A DNA stretch of 64,000 nucleotides from Flavobacterium pectinovorum (GCF_022802975.1 NZ_JAFEVZ010000006.1:186001-250000), one strand, 5' to 3'. Counted from the first letter of the stretch, positions 33,062-42,662 are shown. Made by a program: numbers and translations. The notes: a model not told the origin generated them from the sequence alone.

Positions 33062-33415
33062 TTATTTGTAGAAATTCCTAAACCAAACCTTCTGCCATTC
33101 TCTTTTTAAAATCAAAAAAGAAACCTGTTCTGCGAGAATAACCAGATCTGATCCGTCGAGTTGTTTTATTTCGATTTCAGAAACATCAATTATATAGAGC
33201 AGATTGAGATATTCAGCAAATTTGTACTGAATCATTCTGTAGATTTTTTCGTGAAGCTGGATTTTTAATTCTTCCGGAGTGATGCTCAGCGGAAAATCAA
33301 TTCCTTCATTTGCGAGATTAAAATCTTTGTTGAGCTGCTCAATCAAGTTCAGATATAAAGAATCTTTTTGAGCTTCTTCAAATAATAAATCGGTATTTAA
33401 GGGAGAAACGTACAT
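33062..33415 (-). CDS. Hypothetical cytoplasmic protein, 117 aa
   Basis: The chosen start is ATG 33415 (MYVSPLNTDLLFEEAQKDSL). The open frame extends upstream to 33457, but that part is written by the CAATTTCAA word array. The protein is mostly helical and acidic with no signal or membrane span (LYLNLIEQLNKDFNLANEG, IQLHEKIYRMIQYKFAEYL). I do not recognise the family. It is on the same strand as the membrane protein and the polyprenyl synthetase upstream. Confidence 0.7.
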   Translation of the reverse strand: MYVSPLNTDLLFEEAQKDSLYLNLIEQLNKDFNLANEGIDFPLSITPEELKIQLHEKIYRMIQYKFAEYLNLLYIIDVSEIEIKQLDGSDLVILAEQVSFLILKREWQKVWFRNFYK

Positions 33416-33546
33416 AGGTTTTTCAATTTCAAAATTCAATTTCAATGGCAATGGCAAAAATCAAATTCAATTTCAATTTCAATGGCAATTTCAATGACAA
33501 TAGTTACCTCAAAAATCAAATTCAATCACAATGGCAACTTCAAAAA
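33416..33546. repeat. CAATTTCAATGG-word array
   Basis: About 130 bp built from the words CAATTTCAA, ATGGCAA and AAAATCAAATTCAA in changing order, all in one orientation. It separates the 117-aa protein gene from the membrane protein gene. No long open frame or hairpin is evident. Confidence 0.75.
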
Positions 33547-34293
33547 TCAATGCAAATCAAAACTCTTGCTTGTTCTTTTAAATTTCCAATAATCTACAAT
33601 TTTAGACAAAAGCACATCTCCTCCTGCGTAGAAAAAAACTGCGCCCATTGGCGGATTGGCTGCCGGAATTAATCCGAAAGTTTTCGGCACCCATTTCCAG
33701 CATTGAAAATAAGTTCCGCCAAGCTCAATAAATATAACACAAAGGGCAATGAAATAATATAAATTCTGCCATTTTTTTCTCTTTAAAACCCAAAAGAACA
33801 GCAGTCCGAAAATCAGTGAAAAAATATCTTTCAGCAAAATTCCAACAGACAAAAACAACACTGCAAATCCAACTGCAAAATATTTCCTTAAGCCAGTGTC
33901 GTTTTTAGCAGCCCATTCAGTATGTGCAAAAACATAACCTGAAGCATACACAATCGCATGACCAAAAGGAACATACAGCGGAATAACGGATGTTCTATAA
34001 TTATACATTCCGAGTAAAGTACAAAAAAGCACTTCTCCTATATAAGACAAAAAAACCATTACAAACATCAGTTTTCTCAAATAAGAGCCGGAAACCCAAA
34101 AGAAAAAAGAGAAATAAATTATGGCTAAAACATTCGTAATTTGTCGCCCGTCAAAATAATACTGATTAAACGCAACACTATCAATTCCTAAAGCAAAAAG
34201 GGTAAAAAAAGGGAAACATGCCGCAAAAAATAACTGCATTCTCGCATTACTATTTCTGTCAGCAAAAAAAAGACTATTTACTATGGTCTCCAT
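33547..34293 (-). CDS. Polytopic membrane protein, 248 aa, unknown
   Basis: About seven hydrophobic helices are spread over 248 residues (for example LFFAACFPFFTLFALGID, YFSFFFWVSGSYL, VGFAVLFLSVGILL, YYFIALCVIFIELGG). A conserved-looking loop AANPPMGAVFFYAGGDVLLS lies near the C-terminus. There is no recognised family. The gene begins 10 bp after the polyprenyl synthetase stop, so the two are probably co-transcribed, and a role linked to isoprenoid or carotenoid lipids is possible but not shown. Confidence 0.75.
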   Translation of the reverse strand: METIVNSLFFADRNSNARMQLFFAACFPFFTLFALGIDSVAFNQYYFDGRQITNVLAIIYFSFFFWVSGSYLRKLMFVMVFLSYIGEVLFCTLLGMYNYRTSVIPLYVPFGHAIVYASGYVFAHTEWAAKNDTGLRKYFAVGFAVLFLSVGILLKDIFSLIFGLLFFWVLKRKKWQNLYYFIALCVIFIELGGTYFQCWKWVPKTFGLIPAANPPMGAVFFYAGGDVLLSKIVDYWKFKRTSKSFDLH

Positions 34294-34303
34294 AAATCTT
34301 ATA

Positions 34304-35278
34304 TTAAACCTTTCTACCCATTAGATTTTCGCCAAAAGTTCTCAGGATATTTTTCTTTTCTGCGTGGATATTCATTTTTTCAAGCGTTTCAAAAGCCTTA
34401 AAAGTGTACATTTCTATAGCTTTCTGAGTAGCTTCTGATGCACCGGATTCGTTAAAAATTCCCTTTGCTTTTTCTATTTTATCTGTGTTATCTTCTAATT
34501 GTTGGCTAAATAATTTTTGCAGTTCAGAAGATTTTTCAGGTGTAGAAAATTCCATTGCTTTTAAGTACAAATACGTTTTTTTATTTTCGATAATATCTCC
34601 TCCAACTTGTTTTCCAAAAGTCTCGGGATCTCCAAAAGCATCTAAATAATCATCCTGAAGCTGAAAAGCCAATCCCAAATTAAGTCCGAAATCGTAAATT
34701 AAATCAGCTTCTTTTTCAGAAGTTTTTGCTACAATTGCCCCCATTTTCATGGCTGCAGCAACTAAAACAGCTGTTTTGTATTCAATCATTTTCAGGTATT
34801 CAGGAATCGTAACATCTGTACGGGATTCAAAATCAACATCCCATTGTTGTCCTTCGCAGACTTCAAGAGCTGTTTTACTGAAAAGTTTTGCTAAATCCCT
34901 AAAAACTACCGGTTCGTATTGTTCAAAATACTGGTATGCCAAAATAAGCATTGCATCTCCCGAAAGAATCCCGGTATTTAAATCCCATTTTTCATGTACC
35001 GTAACTTGCCCTCTTCTTAAAGGCGCATCATCCATAATATCATCATGAACTAAAGAGAAATTATGAAAAACCTCTACCGCCATTGCAGCCGGAAGCGCAA
35101 TTTTATAATCAGCATCAAAAACTTCTGCCGCCATTAAGGTTAGTACCGGACGCATCCTTTTTCCGCCAAGTCCTAAAATATACTCAATAGGTTCGTAAAG
35201 ATTTTTAGGTTCTTTGCTTATGTTTTGGCTTTTTAAATAATCAATAAAAAAATCCTGGTACTGGCTAATATCGTGCAT
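34304..35278 (-). CDS. Trans-isoprenyl diphosphate synthase (polyprenyl synthetase)
   Basis: A 324-residue enzyme that condenses isopentenyl diphosphate with an allylic diphosphate. The first aspartate-rich motif is DDIMDD at 79-84 (followed by RR) and the second is DDYLD at 209-213, both intact, with GGKRMRP near 38 for substrate binding. The length and the FARM region resemble flavobacterial farnesyl/geranylgeranyl diphosphate synthases. The product chain length cannot be read with confidence. A membrane protein gene follows at 10 bp. Confidence 0.92.
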   Translation of the reverse strand: MHDISQYQDFFIDYLKSQNISKEPKNLYEPIEYILGLGGKRMRPVLTLMAAEVFDADYKIALPAAMAVEVFHNFSLVHDDIMDDAPLRRGQVTVHEKWDLNTGILSGDAMLILAYQYFEQYEPVVFRDLAKLFSKTALEVCEGQQWDVDFESRTDVTIPEYLKMIEYKTAVLVAAAMKMGAIVAKTSEKEADLIYDFGLNLGLAFQLQDDYLDAFGDPETFGKQVGGDIIENKKTYLYLKAMEFSTPEKSSELQKLFSQQLEDNTDKIEKAKGIFNESGASEATQKAIEMYTFKAFETLEKMNIHAEKKNILRTFGENLMGRKV

Positions 35279-35426
35279 AAAATGAAAATCTGATTAACGA
35301 GGTCCAAAGATACAATTCAAATATGAATTAAAGTTTCTAAAATTTAAAAAGGAATCGAGTTTCCTCTAAAAAGATTTTAAAGCTGTTGCGCTATTAATTC
35401 TGCTAAATTATTTTTTAAAAAAACTT

Positions 35427-35454
35427 GGAAACTTTTTTGGTTCTTAAAGTTTCC
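35427..35454 (+). promoter_or_regulatory. Palindromic operator 1, GGAAACTTT-N10-AAAGTTTCC
   Basis: A perfect 9-bp inverted repeat with a 10-bp spacer. The -33 box TTTG (35436-35439) of the yceI promoter lies inside the spacer, so a bound protein would cover it. A second identical palindrome lies 51 bp downstream. Confidence 0.75.
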
Positions 35455-35466
35455 TGTTTATATTTG
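35436..35466 (+). promoter_or_regulatory. Promoter of the YceI gene (TTTG-N19-TATATTTG)
   Basis: TTTG at 35436-35439, then exactly 19 bp, then TATATTTG at 35459-35466: an exact match to the Bacteroidota housekeeping consensus. Transcription should start near 35473, leaving a leader of about 75 nt that carries operator 2. Confidence 0.8.
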
Positions 35467-35477
35467 CATCCTCAATC

Positions 35478-35505
35478 GGAAACTTTAGAAACTACAAAAG
35501 TTTCC
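35478..35505 (+). promoter_or_regulatory. Palindromic operator 2, GGAAACTTT-N10-AAAGTTTCC
   Basis: The same 9-bp arms and 10-bp spacer as operator 1, placed just after the predicted transcript start. The 51-bp centre-to-centre distance is about five helical turns, which would allow two dimers on one face. The TetR regulator encoded at 36178 is the obvious candidate ligand. Confidence 0.75.
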
Positions 35506-35549
35506 AAAGCATTTAAAACAACAATTAACCTCGACAAAACCAAACATTT

Positions 35550-36071
35550 ATGAAAACTACTTGGACTATAGATTCTAGCCAATCAGATGTTTTAATAAAA
35601 ATGAGACATTCTATAATTGCCTATTTGGGAGGAACCGCAAACAAATTTGACGGTTATGTAAATATTGAGGATAATGAAATCGAAGATGCTTCGGTTGAGT
35701 TTTCATTAGACATGAATAATAAGGCTGATAATTTTCAGCAGATTGATACGCACTTACAATTAAATGATTTGTTTAATGTAAATGAATATCCGATTATTAG
35801 TTTCAAATCGACTTCATTTCAAAAAGTAAACAACAATATTAATTTTTTTAAAGGTGATTTAACAATAAAAGATATTACCAGAGTTGTTGAACTTGATGCG
35901 GAATTTATAGGAGTTAACACCTATAATGGAGAAAAAAAAGTAGCTTTTGAAATCAAAGGTGATATCAAACGTCAGGATTTTGGCCTGGATTATAATTCAT
36001 TTAATCACAACGGAGGCTTAGCCCTTGGAAGAGATATTAAGCTTATTGCTAATTTAGAGTTCAGCATATAA
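35550..36071 (+). CDS. YceI family protein
   Basis: A 173-residue lipocalin-like beta-barrel of the YceI family: WTIDSSQSDVLIKMRHSII at the start, VEFSLDMNNK and HLQLNDLFNVNEYPIISFKS in the centre, GDLTIKDITR and FEIKGDIKRQDFGLDYN further on. These proteins bind long isoprenoid or amphipathic ligands. There is no signal peptide, so this copy appears cytoplasmic. It has its own strong promoter with two palindromic operators and lies just upstream of a TetR-RND efflux unit, which suggests that envelope or lipid stress controls it. Confidence 0.9.
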   Translation: MKTTWTIDSSQSDVLIKMRHSIIAYLGGTANKFDGYVNIEDNEIEDASVEFSLDMNNKADNFQQIDTHLQLNDLFNVNEYPIISFKSTSFQKVNNNINFFKGDLTIKDITRVVELDAEFIGVNTYNGEKKVAFEIKGDIKRQDFGLDYNSFNHNGGLALGRDIKLIANLEFSI

Positions 36072-36177
36072 ACAGAACAAAATGAATAAGTTAATATAAA
36101 ATTATTACAATAATAGGGAACTTTTTCGTTAACTTTAGTTACTCCCAATATATTCTGTAATAGAATTTAGAATTAAA

Positions 36178-36777
36178 ATGAAAGAGAAAATCATACAAAA
36201 AGCAAGTGATTTATTTTTAAAACTCGGTTTTAAGAGTGTTACAATGGATGACATTGCAGGAGAAATGTGTATTTCTAAAAAAACGATTTATAAATATTTT
36301 TGCAATAAAGAAGTTTTAATTGAAGAAAGCACCTCGCTGGTTCACAAACAAGTTCATAATATTATCGACACCATTGTCGCTAAAAATCACAATGCAATTC
36401 ATGAAAATTTTGAGATCCGTGAAATGTTTTGCGAAATGTTTACAAACAGTTTGGATTCGTCACCAATCTATCAGCTAAAAAAACATTATCCTGAAATCTA
36501 CCATAAACTCATGACTACCGAAATAGATCAATGCAGCCAATGGTTTAGAGAAAATATTGAAAAAGGAATTCGTGAAAAATTGTATAGAGCGGATCTGAAT
36601 ATTGATGTTTATGTAAGGTTTTATTACACTTTAATTTTTCACATTAATGAAACAACAGTATCAGACAAAGAATCTCAAAAATTAGAATTAGAAGCCTTAG
36701 AATATCACACCAGAGCAATGTCGACTCCTTTAGGAATTGTAGAATTAGAAAAACAACTTAAAAAAATTACTATTTAA
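36178..36777 (+). CDS. TetR/AcrR family transcriptional regulator
   Basis: A 199-residue regulator. The N-terminal helix-turn-helix is IIQKASDLFLKLGFKSVTMD followed by DIAGEMCISKKTIYKYFCNK (about 4-48). The rest is a helical ligand-binding and dimer domain. It lies 12 bp before the tolC-like gene, so it heads the efflux operon and probably represses it. The two palindromes before the upstream yceI gene are likely binding sites, although the TetR promoter region itself has no full copy. Confidence 0.9.
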   Translation: MKEKIIQKASDLFLKLGFKSVTMDDIAGEMCISKKTIYKYFCNKEVLIEESTSLVHKQVHNIIDTIVAKNHNAIHENFEIREMFCEMFTNSLDSSPIYQLKKHYPEIYHKLMTTEIDQCSQWFRENIEKGIREKLYRADLNIDVYVRFYYTLIFHINETTVSDKESQKLELEALEYHTRAMSTPLGIVELEKQLKKITI

Positions 36778-36789
36778 TCATCAATCTAT

Positions 36790-38124
36790 ATGAAAAGAAT
36801 CATTCTTATATTTTTGTGTTCAATTGGTTTGTCTGCCAACGCACAAGTCAAAAATTTAACCTTAAAAGATGCACTTACGTATGCGCTACAAAACAAAGCC
36901 GATGCAAAGAAATCGAAATTACAGGTTGAAAACAGTGAGTATCAAATTCAGGAAGTACGTTCAAGAGCGCTGCCTCAAATTTCTGCAAACGGAAACTTAA
37001 CACACAACCCTATTATACAAACTACAGTTATTGACGGAGCAGGATTCAATGCTCCGGGAACTACAATTCAGGCGGCATTTGGACAAAAATGGACATCGAC
37101 TGCCGGAGTTTCTTTAACTCAGGCTCTTTTTGACCAATCTGTTTTTACCGGATTGAGAGCGGCAAAATCTACACGCGAATTTTACCAAATAAACGACCAG
37201 TTAACCGAAGAACAAGTTATTGAAAGAGTTGCAAATAACTATTATTCCGTTTATGTGCAAAAAGAAAGACTGGTATTATTAGACAGCAATTACGTAAATA
37301 CTACAAAAGTTCGTGATATCGTAAAAGGACAATTTGATAACGGTTTAGCAAAAAAAATAGACTTAGATCGTATAGTCGTAAAAATGTCAAACATTGATAC
37401 AGAACGTCAACAAATAAAAAATCAAATTACTTTACAGGAAAATGCTTTGAAGTTTTATATGGGAATGCCTATTGAAACTCAAATTGATATGCCAAAAGAA
37501 GAATTTGAAGTTGTCCCTGCAGCACTAACAGAACAGCCAACTGTTGAAAACAGAACAGAATACCTGCTTTTGAAAAAACAAGAAGAACTTTTAGTCTATA
37601 ACAAAAAAGCTGTTGAAGCAGGATACTATCCAACACTTTCATTAACAGCAGGTTACAACTATATTGGTCAGGGTCCTGAATTACCTTGGTTTGCAAAACC
37701 AAAAGACGGAGTTTACTGGTCTGATTTTTCTGCAATTGGATTAAACTTACACATACCAATCTTTACCGGTTTTGGAACCCGTGCAAAAGTAAGACAAGCT
37801 GATGTTCAAATCAGATCGCTTCAGGAAGATATAAAAGACACCAAACTTTCGCTCGATTTAGATTACAGAAATGCAATCGCTCAGATTGAGAACAATCTTG
37901 TAACTATAGAGAATCAAAAAGAAAACATGCGTCTGGCAACAGAAATTTTAAGCAATACCAAAAACAATTACCTTCAGGGATTAGCATCTTTAACGGATTT
38001 ATTAGATGCTGAAAATGCATCTCTTGAGGCACAAAACAATTATACCAGAGCTATCTTAAATTACAAAATTGCAGAGGTAGCACTAATCAAATCAAAAGGC
38101 GAACTAAAATCACTTATTAAATAA
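36790..38124 (+). CDS. TolC family outer-membrane efflux protein
   Basis: A 444-residue protein with a signal peptide (KRIILIFLCSIGLSANAQ). Two long repeats of outer-membrane efflux coiled coil are visible (LTLKDALTYALQNKADAKKS at the start, a second such block near 255-440 with IEVALIKSKGEL-type ends). It forms the trimeric outer-membrane exit duct of the RND pump encoded by the next two genes. Spacing: 12 bp after tetR and 8 bp before the adaptor gene. Confidence 0.92.
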   Translation: MKRIILIFLCSIGLSANAQVKNLTLKDALTYALQNKADAKKSKLQVENSEYQIQEVRSRALPQISANGNLTHNPIIQTTVIDGAGFNAPGTTIQAAFGQKWTSTAGVSLTQALFDQSVFTGLRAAKSTREFYQINDQLTEEQVIERVANNYYSVYVQKERLVLLDSNYVNTTKVRDIVKGQFDNGLAKKIDLDRIVVKMSNIDTERQQIKNQITLQENALKFYMGMPIETQIDMPKEEFEVVPAALTEQPTVENRTEYLLLKKQEELLVYNKKAVEAGYYPTLSLTAGYNYIGQGPELPWFAKPKDGVYWSDFSAIGLNLHIPIFTGFGTRAKVRQADVQIRSLQEDIKDTKLSLDLDYRNAIAQIENNLVTIENQKENMRLATEILSNTKNNYLQGLASLTDLLDAENASLEAQNNYTRAILNYKIAEVALIKSKGELKSLIK

Positions 38125-38132
38125 CTAACAAA

Positions 38133-39200
38133 ATGAAGAGAATAATTACAACAATCGTAATCATAGCCGTAGCTTTTTTTGGGATTAGCTATATCTTAAA
38201 TAAAAACAAATCAGAAAACGAAGCTAAAACAGCAATCGTGGCAGAAAAAAATGCTGCCGTTTCTGTAAAAGTGGCAACAGTAAAAACAGAAGATGTTAAT
38301 CTTGGTTTTGCTGTTAACGGAAATTTTGTGCCAATTCAGGAATTAACTTTCTCTGCTGAAAAATCCGGGAAAGTAATTAGTGTTTTAGCTAAAGAAGGTG
38401 ATTATGTAAGAGTAGGTCAAACCTTATTGACCGTAAGAGGTGATGTCATTAATGTTAGTGCACAGCAAGCTCAGGCTGCTTACCAAAACGCAAAATCGGA
38501 TTACAGCAGATACGAAAATGCTTTTAAAACCGGCGGTGTTACAAAACAACAATTAGATCAGGCAAAATTAGCTTTAACAAATGCTGAATCTAACCTGAAA
38601 CAAGCTAACATTAATGTTGGTGATACTAAAGTAAAAGCGCCAATTAACGGTTACATCAATAAAAAATATATTGAACCGGGATCTATTTTAACCGGTATGC
38701 CTGCAACTGCTTTGTTTGATATTGTAAATGTTTCTAAATTAAAATTAACAGTTACAGTAAACGAAAGTCAGGTAGCAAGTTTAAAATTAGGAAACACAGT
38801 AAACATTACAGCAAGTGTTTATCCTGACAAAACATTCTCCGGAAAAATTACTTTTATCGCTGCAAAAGCAGATGCTTCATTAAACTTTCCTGTAGAAATT
38901 GAAATTACAAACAATGCTAATAATGACTTAAAAGCAGGTATGTACGGAACAGCAAACTTTGGCTCAAACAACCAAAAACAAAACCTTAAAGTGGTTCCCA
39001 GAAATGCATTTGTTGGAAGTGTGAGCAGTAACGAAATCTTTGTAGTTGAAAACAATACAGCAAAATTGAAAAAAGTAGTTGCTGGAAGAATCTTAGGAGA
39101 TAAAGTTGAAATCATCAATGGTTTAAATGACGGAGAAATAGTAATTATTACAGGCCAGATCAACTTACAAGACGGAAATACAGTAGAAATTATTAAATAA
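38133..39200 (+). CDS. RND efflux periplasmic adaptor (membrane fusion protein)
   Basis: A 355-residue protein with one N-terminal membrane anchor (ITTIVIIAVAFFGISYIL), then the adaptor layout: barrel-sandwich/lipoyl halves (GKVISVLAKEGDYVRVGQTL and VKAPINGYINKKYIEPGSIL) around a short helical hairpin, then beta-barrel and membrane-proximal domains. It bridges the inner-membrane pump and the TolC duct. It is part of the tetR-tolC-adaptor-pump operon. Confidence 0.92.
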   Translation: MKRIITTIVIIAVAFFGISYILNKNKSENEAKTAIVAEKNAAVSVKVATVKTEDVNLGFAVNGNFVPIQELTFSAEKSGKVISVLAKEGDYVRVGQTLLTVRGDVINVSAQQAQAAYQNAKSDYSRYENAFKTGGVTKQQLDQAKLALTNAESNLKQANINVGDTKVKAPINGYINKKYIEPGSILTGMPATALFDIVNVSKLKLTVTVNESQVASLKLGNTVNITASVYPDKTFSGKITFIAAKADASLNFPVEIEITNNANNDLKAGMYGTANFGSNNQKQNLKVVPRNAFVGSVSSNEIFVVENNTAKLKKVVAGRILGDKVEIINGLNDGEIVIITGQINLQDGNTVEIIK

Positions 39201-39292
39201 TTATTTGGCTATAAGCATTAAGCTATAGGCTATAAGCTACTTCAAAAGCTTAAAGCCTACAGCATAAAGCATAAAGCATAAAGAAAAAATAT
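39201..39292. repeat. GCATAAAG / CTATAAGC word array inside the efflux operon
   Basis: The left half has words like GGCTATAAGC and AAGCTATAGG. The right half has three tandem GCATAAA(G) words and AAAGCCTACAGC. The halves are partly complementary. It fills the 92-bp space between the adaptor and pump genes, which are otherwise expected to be close. Confidence 0.7.
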
Positions 39293-42200
39293 ATGAAATT
39301 AGCCGAAATATCCATAAAACGTCCCTCGTTAGTAATTGTATTGTTTACAATTCTGATCTTAGGTGGATTGTTCAGCTACAGCCAGTTAGGCTACGAGCTG
39401 ATTCCAAAATTCGAAACCAATGTTATTACGGTTTCAACTGTTTATCCGGGAGCTTCTCCAAGTGAGATTGAAAATACCGTTACCAAGAAAATAGAGGATG
39501 CGATTGCGTCTCTTGAAAATATCAAGAAAATTGACTCTAAATCTTATGAGAGTTTATCCATAGTATCAATTACATTAACATCAAATGCGAATGTTGATAT
39601 TTCGATGAATGATGCACAGCGAAAAATCAATGCAATCCTGAGTGATTTACCAGATGATGCTGATCCGCCATCGTTAACTAAATTCTCTTTGAGTGATTTA
39701 CCAATTATGACATTGGGTGCGAATGGTAAAATGGACGAAGCCGCTTTTTATGATTTGATCGATAAAAAGATTGCGCCAGTTTTATCTCGTGTACAAGGGG
39801 TTGCTCAGGTAAATATTATTGGTGGTCAGGAACGTGAGATTCAGGTAAATCTTGACGCAGTAAAAATGCAGGGTTACGGCCTTTCTGTTCCTCAGGTACA
39901 ACAGACTATTTTAACTTCGAATCTGGATTTCCCAACGGGTAACATCCAAACTCGTAATCAAAAAATATTAATTCGTTTAGCGGGTAAATATAAAAACGTT
40001 GAAGAATTAAGAAACTTAGTGGTTTCTTCTCAAAACGGAATTCAGGTTCGTTTAGGAGATATTGCTGATGTTCAGGATACACAAAAAATTGCAGAGAAAA
40101 TTGCCCGTGTAGATCAAAAAAGTGCCATTGTACTTCAAATTGTAAAACAATCAGATGCTAATGCCGTTGCGGTAAGTGAGCAATTGGTTAAAACAATCAA
40201 AACATTAGAGGCTGATTATAAATCGGCTCAATTAAAATTGGATGTTGCAAAAGACAGTACAATATTTACACTTGAAGCAGCAGATTCTGTTGTACATGAC
40301 TTGTTAATTGCGGTTATTCTGGTGGCCTTTGTAATGTTGTTCTTCTTACACAGTATCAGAAACTCATTAATTGTAATGGTATCTATTCCTGCGTCGTTGA
40401 TTGCTACATTTATCGGAATTTATTTATTAGGTTATACACTTAACTTAATGTCTTTACTTGGTTTATCTCTTGTGGTTGGTATTCTTGTCGATGATGCGAT
40501 TGTGGTATTAGAGAATATTTACCGACACATGGAAATGGGTAAAAGCCGAATTCGTGCTTCTTATGACGGAACTGCCGAAATTGGAGGTACTGTAACTTCG
40601 ATTACATTAGTAATTGTAGTCGTGTTTTTACCAATTGCAATGAGTACCGGACTGGTATCTAATATTATTACACAATTTTGTGTTACGGTAATTATATCAA
40701 CGATGTTCTCATTATTGGCTTCATTTACTATTATTCCGTGGTTGTCTTCACGTTTTGGAAAATTAGAGCATATTGAAGGTAAAAATCTTTTCGGAAAAGT
40801 TATCCTTGGATTTGAAAGCTACTTAACTCGTTTTACTGACTGGATTTCAAACTTGCTAAACTGGTGTTTAGATCATTACATCAAAACCATGGCAGTTATT
40901 GCAGTTATGTTCTTTGGATCTATCATCTGGTTGATGGGAGGCGGATATATTGGAGGTGAGTTCTTCGCATCATCTGATAGTGGTGAGTTCTTAGTTCAGA
41001 TTGAGATGCCAAAAGATGCTTCATTGGAACAGACTAACTTTATGACGCAAAAAGCAGAAGCGTTCTTAAAAGGAGAGAAATATGTTTTCAGTCAAATTAC
41101 AACTGTAGGACAAACCAGTGAAGGCTTAGGTGCTTCTCAGGCAACTGCTTACAAAGCCGAGATCGATGTTAAAATGATCGAGCAAAAAGACCGTACAGAT
41201 GATGCCAATGTTTACGCAGCTAAAACAAAACGTAAATTAGAGAAAATATTAGTTGGTGCAAAAGTTAAAACGGTTCCTGTAGGTATCTTAGGAACGGCTG
41301 AAGATGCAACTTTAGGTTTGATCGTAACGGGTCCAAACGTAGAAAGTGCCATGAAGTTTGCTAAATTGGCCGAAGCCGAATTACGCACCATTCCCGGAAC
41401 AACTGAGATTAAATTAACCGTTGAAGATGGGAATCCGGAAATCAACGTTCAGGTTGACCGTGATAAAATGGCTGCTTTAGGATTAACACTTCAAACAGTT
41501 GGTCTAACCATGCAGACAGCTTATAGCGGTAATACTGACGGTAAATTTAGAGCTGGTGAATACGAATACGACATCAACATCAAATACAACGAATTTGATA
41601 GAAAAAATATTACCGATGTTAGTAATTTAATTTTCATAAACAGTGCCGGTCAGCAAATTAAATTAAACCAATTTGCAACTATTACCGAAGGTTCCGGACC
41701 AAGTAAACTGGAGCGTAGAGACAAAACCGCTTCTGTAACTGTACAAGGTCAGAACGTGGGTGTACCAGCCGGAACAATTGTAACGCAGTGGCAGGAAAAA
41801 CTAGATAAATTACAAAAACCAGTTGGAGTTAATTACATCTGGGGTGGTGACCAGGAAAACCAGTCAGAAGGTTTTGGTACTTTAGGGATCGCTTTATTAG
41901 CCGCTATTATTTTAGTTTACCTTGTAATGGTAGGTTTATATGACAGTTTTGTTCACCCGTTTGTGGTATTATTTGCCATTCCGCTTTCGTTCATTGGAGT
42001 TCTATTTGCACTGGCATTAACAAACAATACCTTAAACATCTTTACCATTTTAGGAATCATCATGTTGATTGGTCTGGTGTGTAAAAATGCGATCATGCTT
42101 GTCGATTATACAAACCAAAGGCGAGCAGCAGGAGAATCTATCAGAACTGCCTTAATTCAGGCAAACCACGCTCGTTTGCGTCCAATTTTGATGACAACAA

Positions 42201-42469
42201 TTGCGATGGTATTTGGTATGTTCCCAATTGCATTGGCTTCTGGTGCAGGAGCTGAGTGGAAAAATGGTTTAGCCTGGGTAATTATTGGAGGTTTGATTTC
42301 ATCATTATTCCTTACTTTGATTGTAGTACCGGTTATCTATGATATTATGGAGAAAATTATTCAAAAATTCTCTAAAGGAGATAAAATCGACTACGAAGCT
42401 GAAATGGTTGCCGATTATGAGCACACAGAATTAAGCGAAGATGGTTTTAATCCTAAACATACGCATTAA
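39293..42469 (+). CDS. RND efflux transporter permease subunit (AcrB/HAE1 type)
   Basis: A 1058-residue pump with the usual 12 helices and two large periplasmic domains. The N-terminus is KLAEISIKRPSLVIVLFTIL. The helix 4 proton-relay motif is GILVDDAIVVLENI, and repeats of the porter domain occur (DLPIMTLGANG; GFGTLGIALLAAIILVYLVM; MLIGLVCKNAIMLVDYTN). It exports small hydrophobic compounds with proton motive force, together with the adaptor and TolC partner encoded upstream. A good terminator follows. Confidence 0.94.
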   Translation: MKLAEISIKRPSLVIVLFTILILGGLFSYSQLGYELIPKFETNVITVSTVYPGASPSEIENTVTKKIEDAIASLENIKKIDSKSYESLSIVSITLTSNANVDISMNDAQRKINAILSDLPDDADPPSLTKFSLSDLPIMTLGANGKMDEAAFYDLIDKKIAPVLSRVQGVAQVNIIGGQEREIQVNLDAVKMQGYGLSVPQVQQTILTSNLDFPTGNIQTRNQKILIRLAGKYKNVEELRNLVVSSQNGIQVRLGDIADVQDTQKIAEKIARVDQKSAIVLQIVKQSDANAVAVSEQLVKTIKTLEADYKSAQLKLDVAKDSTIFTLEAADSVVHDLLIAVILVAFVMLFFLHSIRNSLIVMVSIPASLIATFIGIYLLGYTLNLMSLLGLSLVVGILVDDAIVVLENIYRHMEMGKSRIRASYDGTAEIGGTVTSITLVIVVVFLPIAMSTGLVSNIITQFCVTVIISTMFSLLASFTIIPWLSSRFGKLEHIEGKNLFGKVILGFESYLTRFTDWISNLLNWCLDHYIKTMAVIAVMFFGSIIWLMGGGYIGGEFFASSDSGEFLVQIEMPKDASLEQTNFMTQKAEAFLKGEKYVFSQITTVGQTSEGLGASQATAYKAEIDVKMIEQKDRTDDANVYAAKTKRKLEKILVGAKVKTVPVGILGTAEDATLGLIVTGPNVESAMKFAKLAEAELRTIPGTTEIKLTVEDGNPEINVQVDRDKMAALGLTLQTVGLTMQTAYSGNTDGKFRAGEYEYDINIKYNEFDRKNITDVSNLIFINSAGQQIKLNQFATITEGSGPSKLERRDKTASVTVQGQNVGVPAGTIVTQWQEKLDKLQKPVGVNYIWGGDQENQSEGFGTLGIALLAAIILVYLVMVGLYDSFVHPFVVLFAIPLSFIGVLFALALTNNTLNIFTILGIIMLIGLVCKNAIMLVDYTNQRRAAGESIRTALIQANHARLRPILMTTIAMVFGMFPIALASGAGAEWKNGLAWVIIGGLISSLFLTLIVVPVIYDIMEKIIQKFSKGDKIDYEAEMVADYEHTELSEDGFNPKHTH

Positions 42470-42494
42470 TTAATTGTTGATTTGATTTAAATTG

Positions 42495-42526
42495 AAAAAC
42501 CTGTTCATTAATTTGAGCAGGTTTTT
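42495..42526 (+). terminator. Terminator of the RND efflux operon
   Basis: A 13-bp stem with one G-U pair (AAAAACCTGTTCA with TGAGCAGGTTTTT, 42495-42507 and 42514-42526) followed by T-rich sequence, 25 bp after the pump stop. Confidence 0.88.
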
Positions 42527-42662
42527 TTGTTTGTAAAAAGATTAATATTTACTTAAAATTAGATTAAGATGTTAATTTTTTAAACAAATTTAAATTTCAC
42601 CTCTCAATAAATGTTTTATTTAGAATAAATAAGAATAGCTTGTGTAGTTAATATTCAAAACT

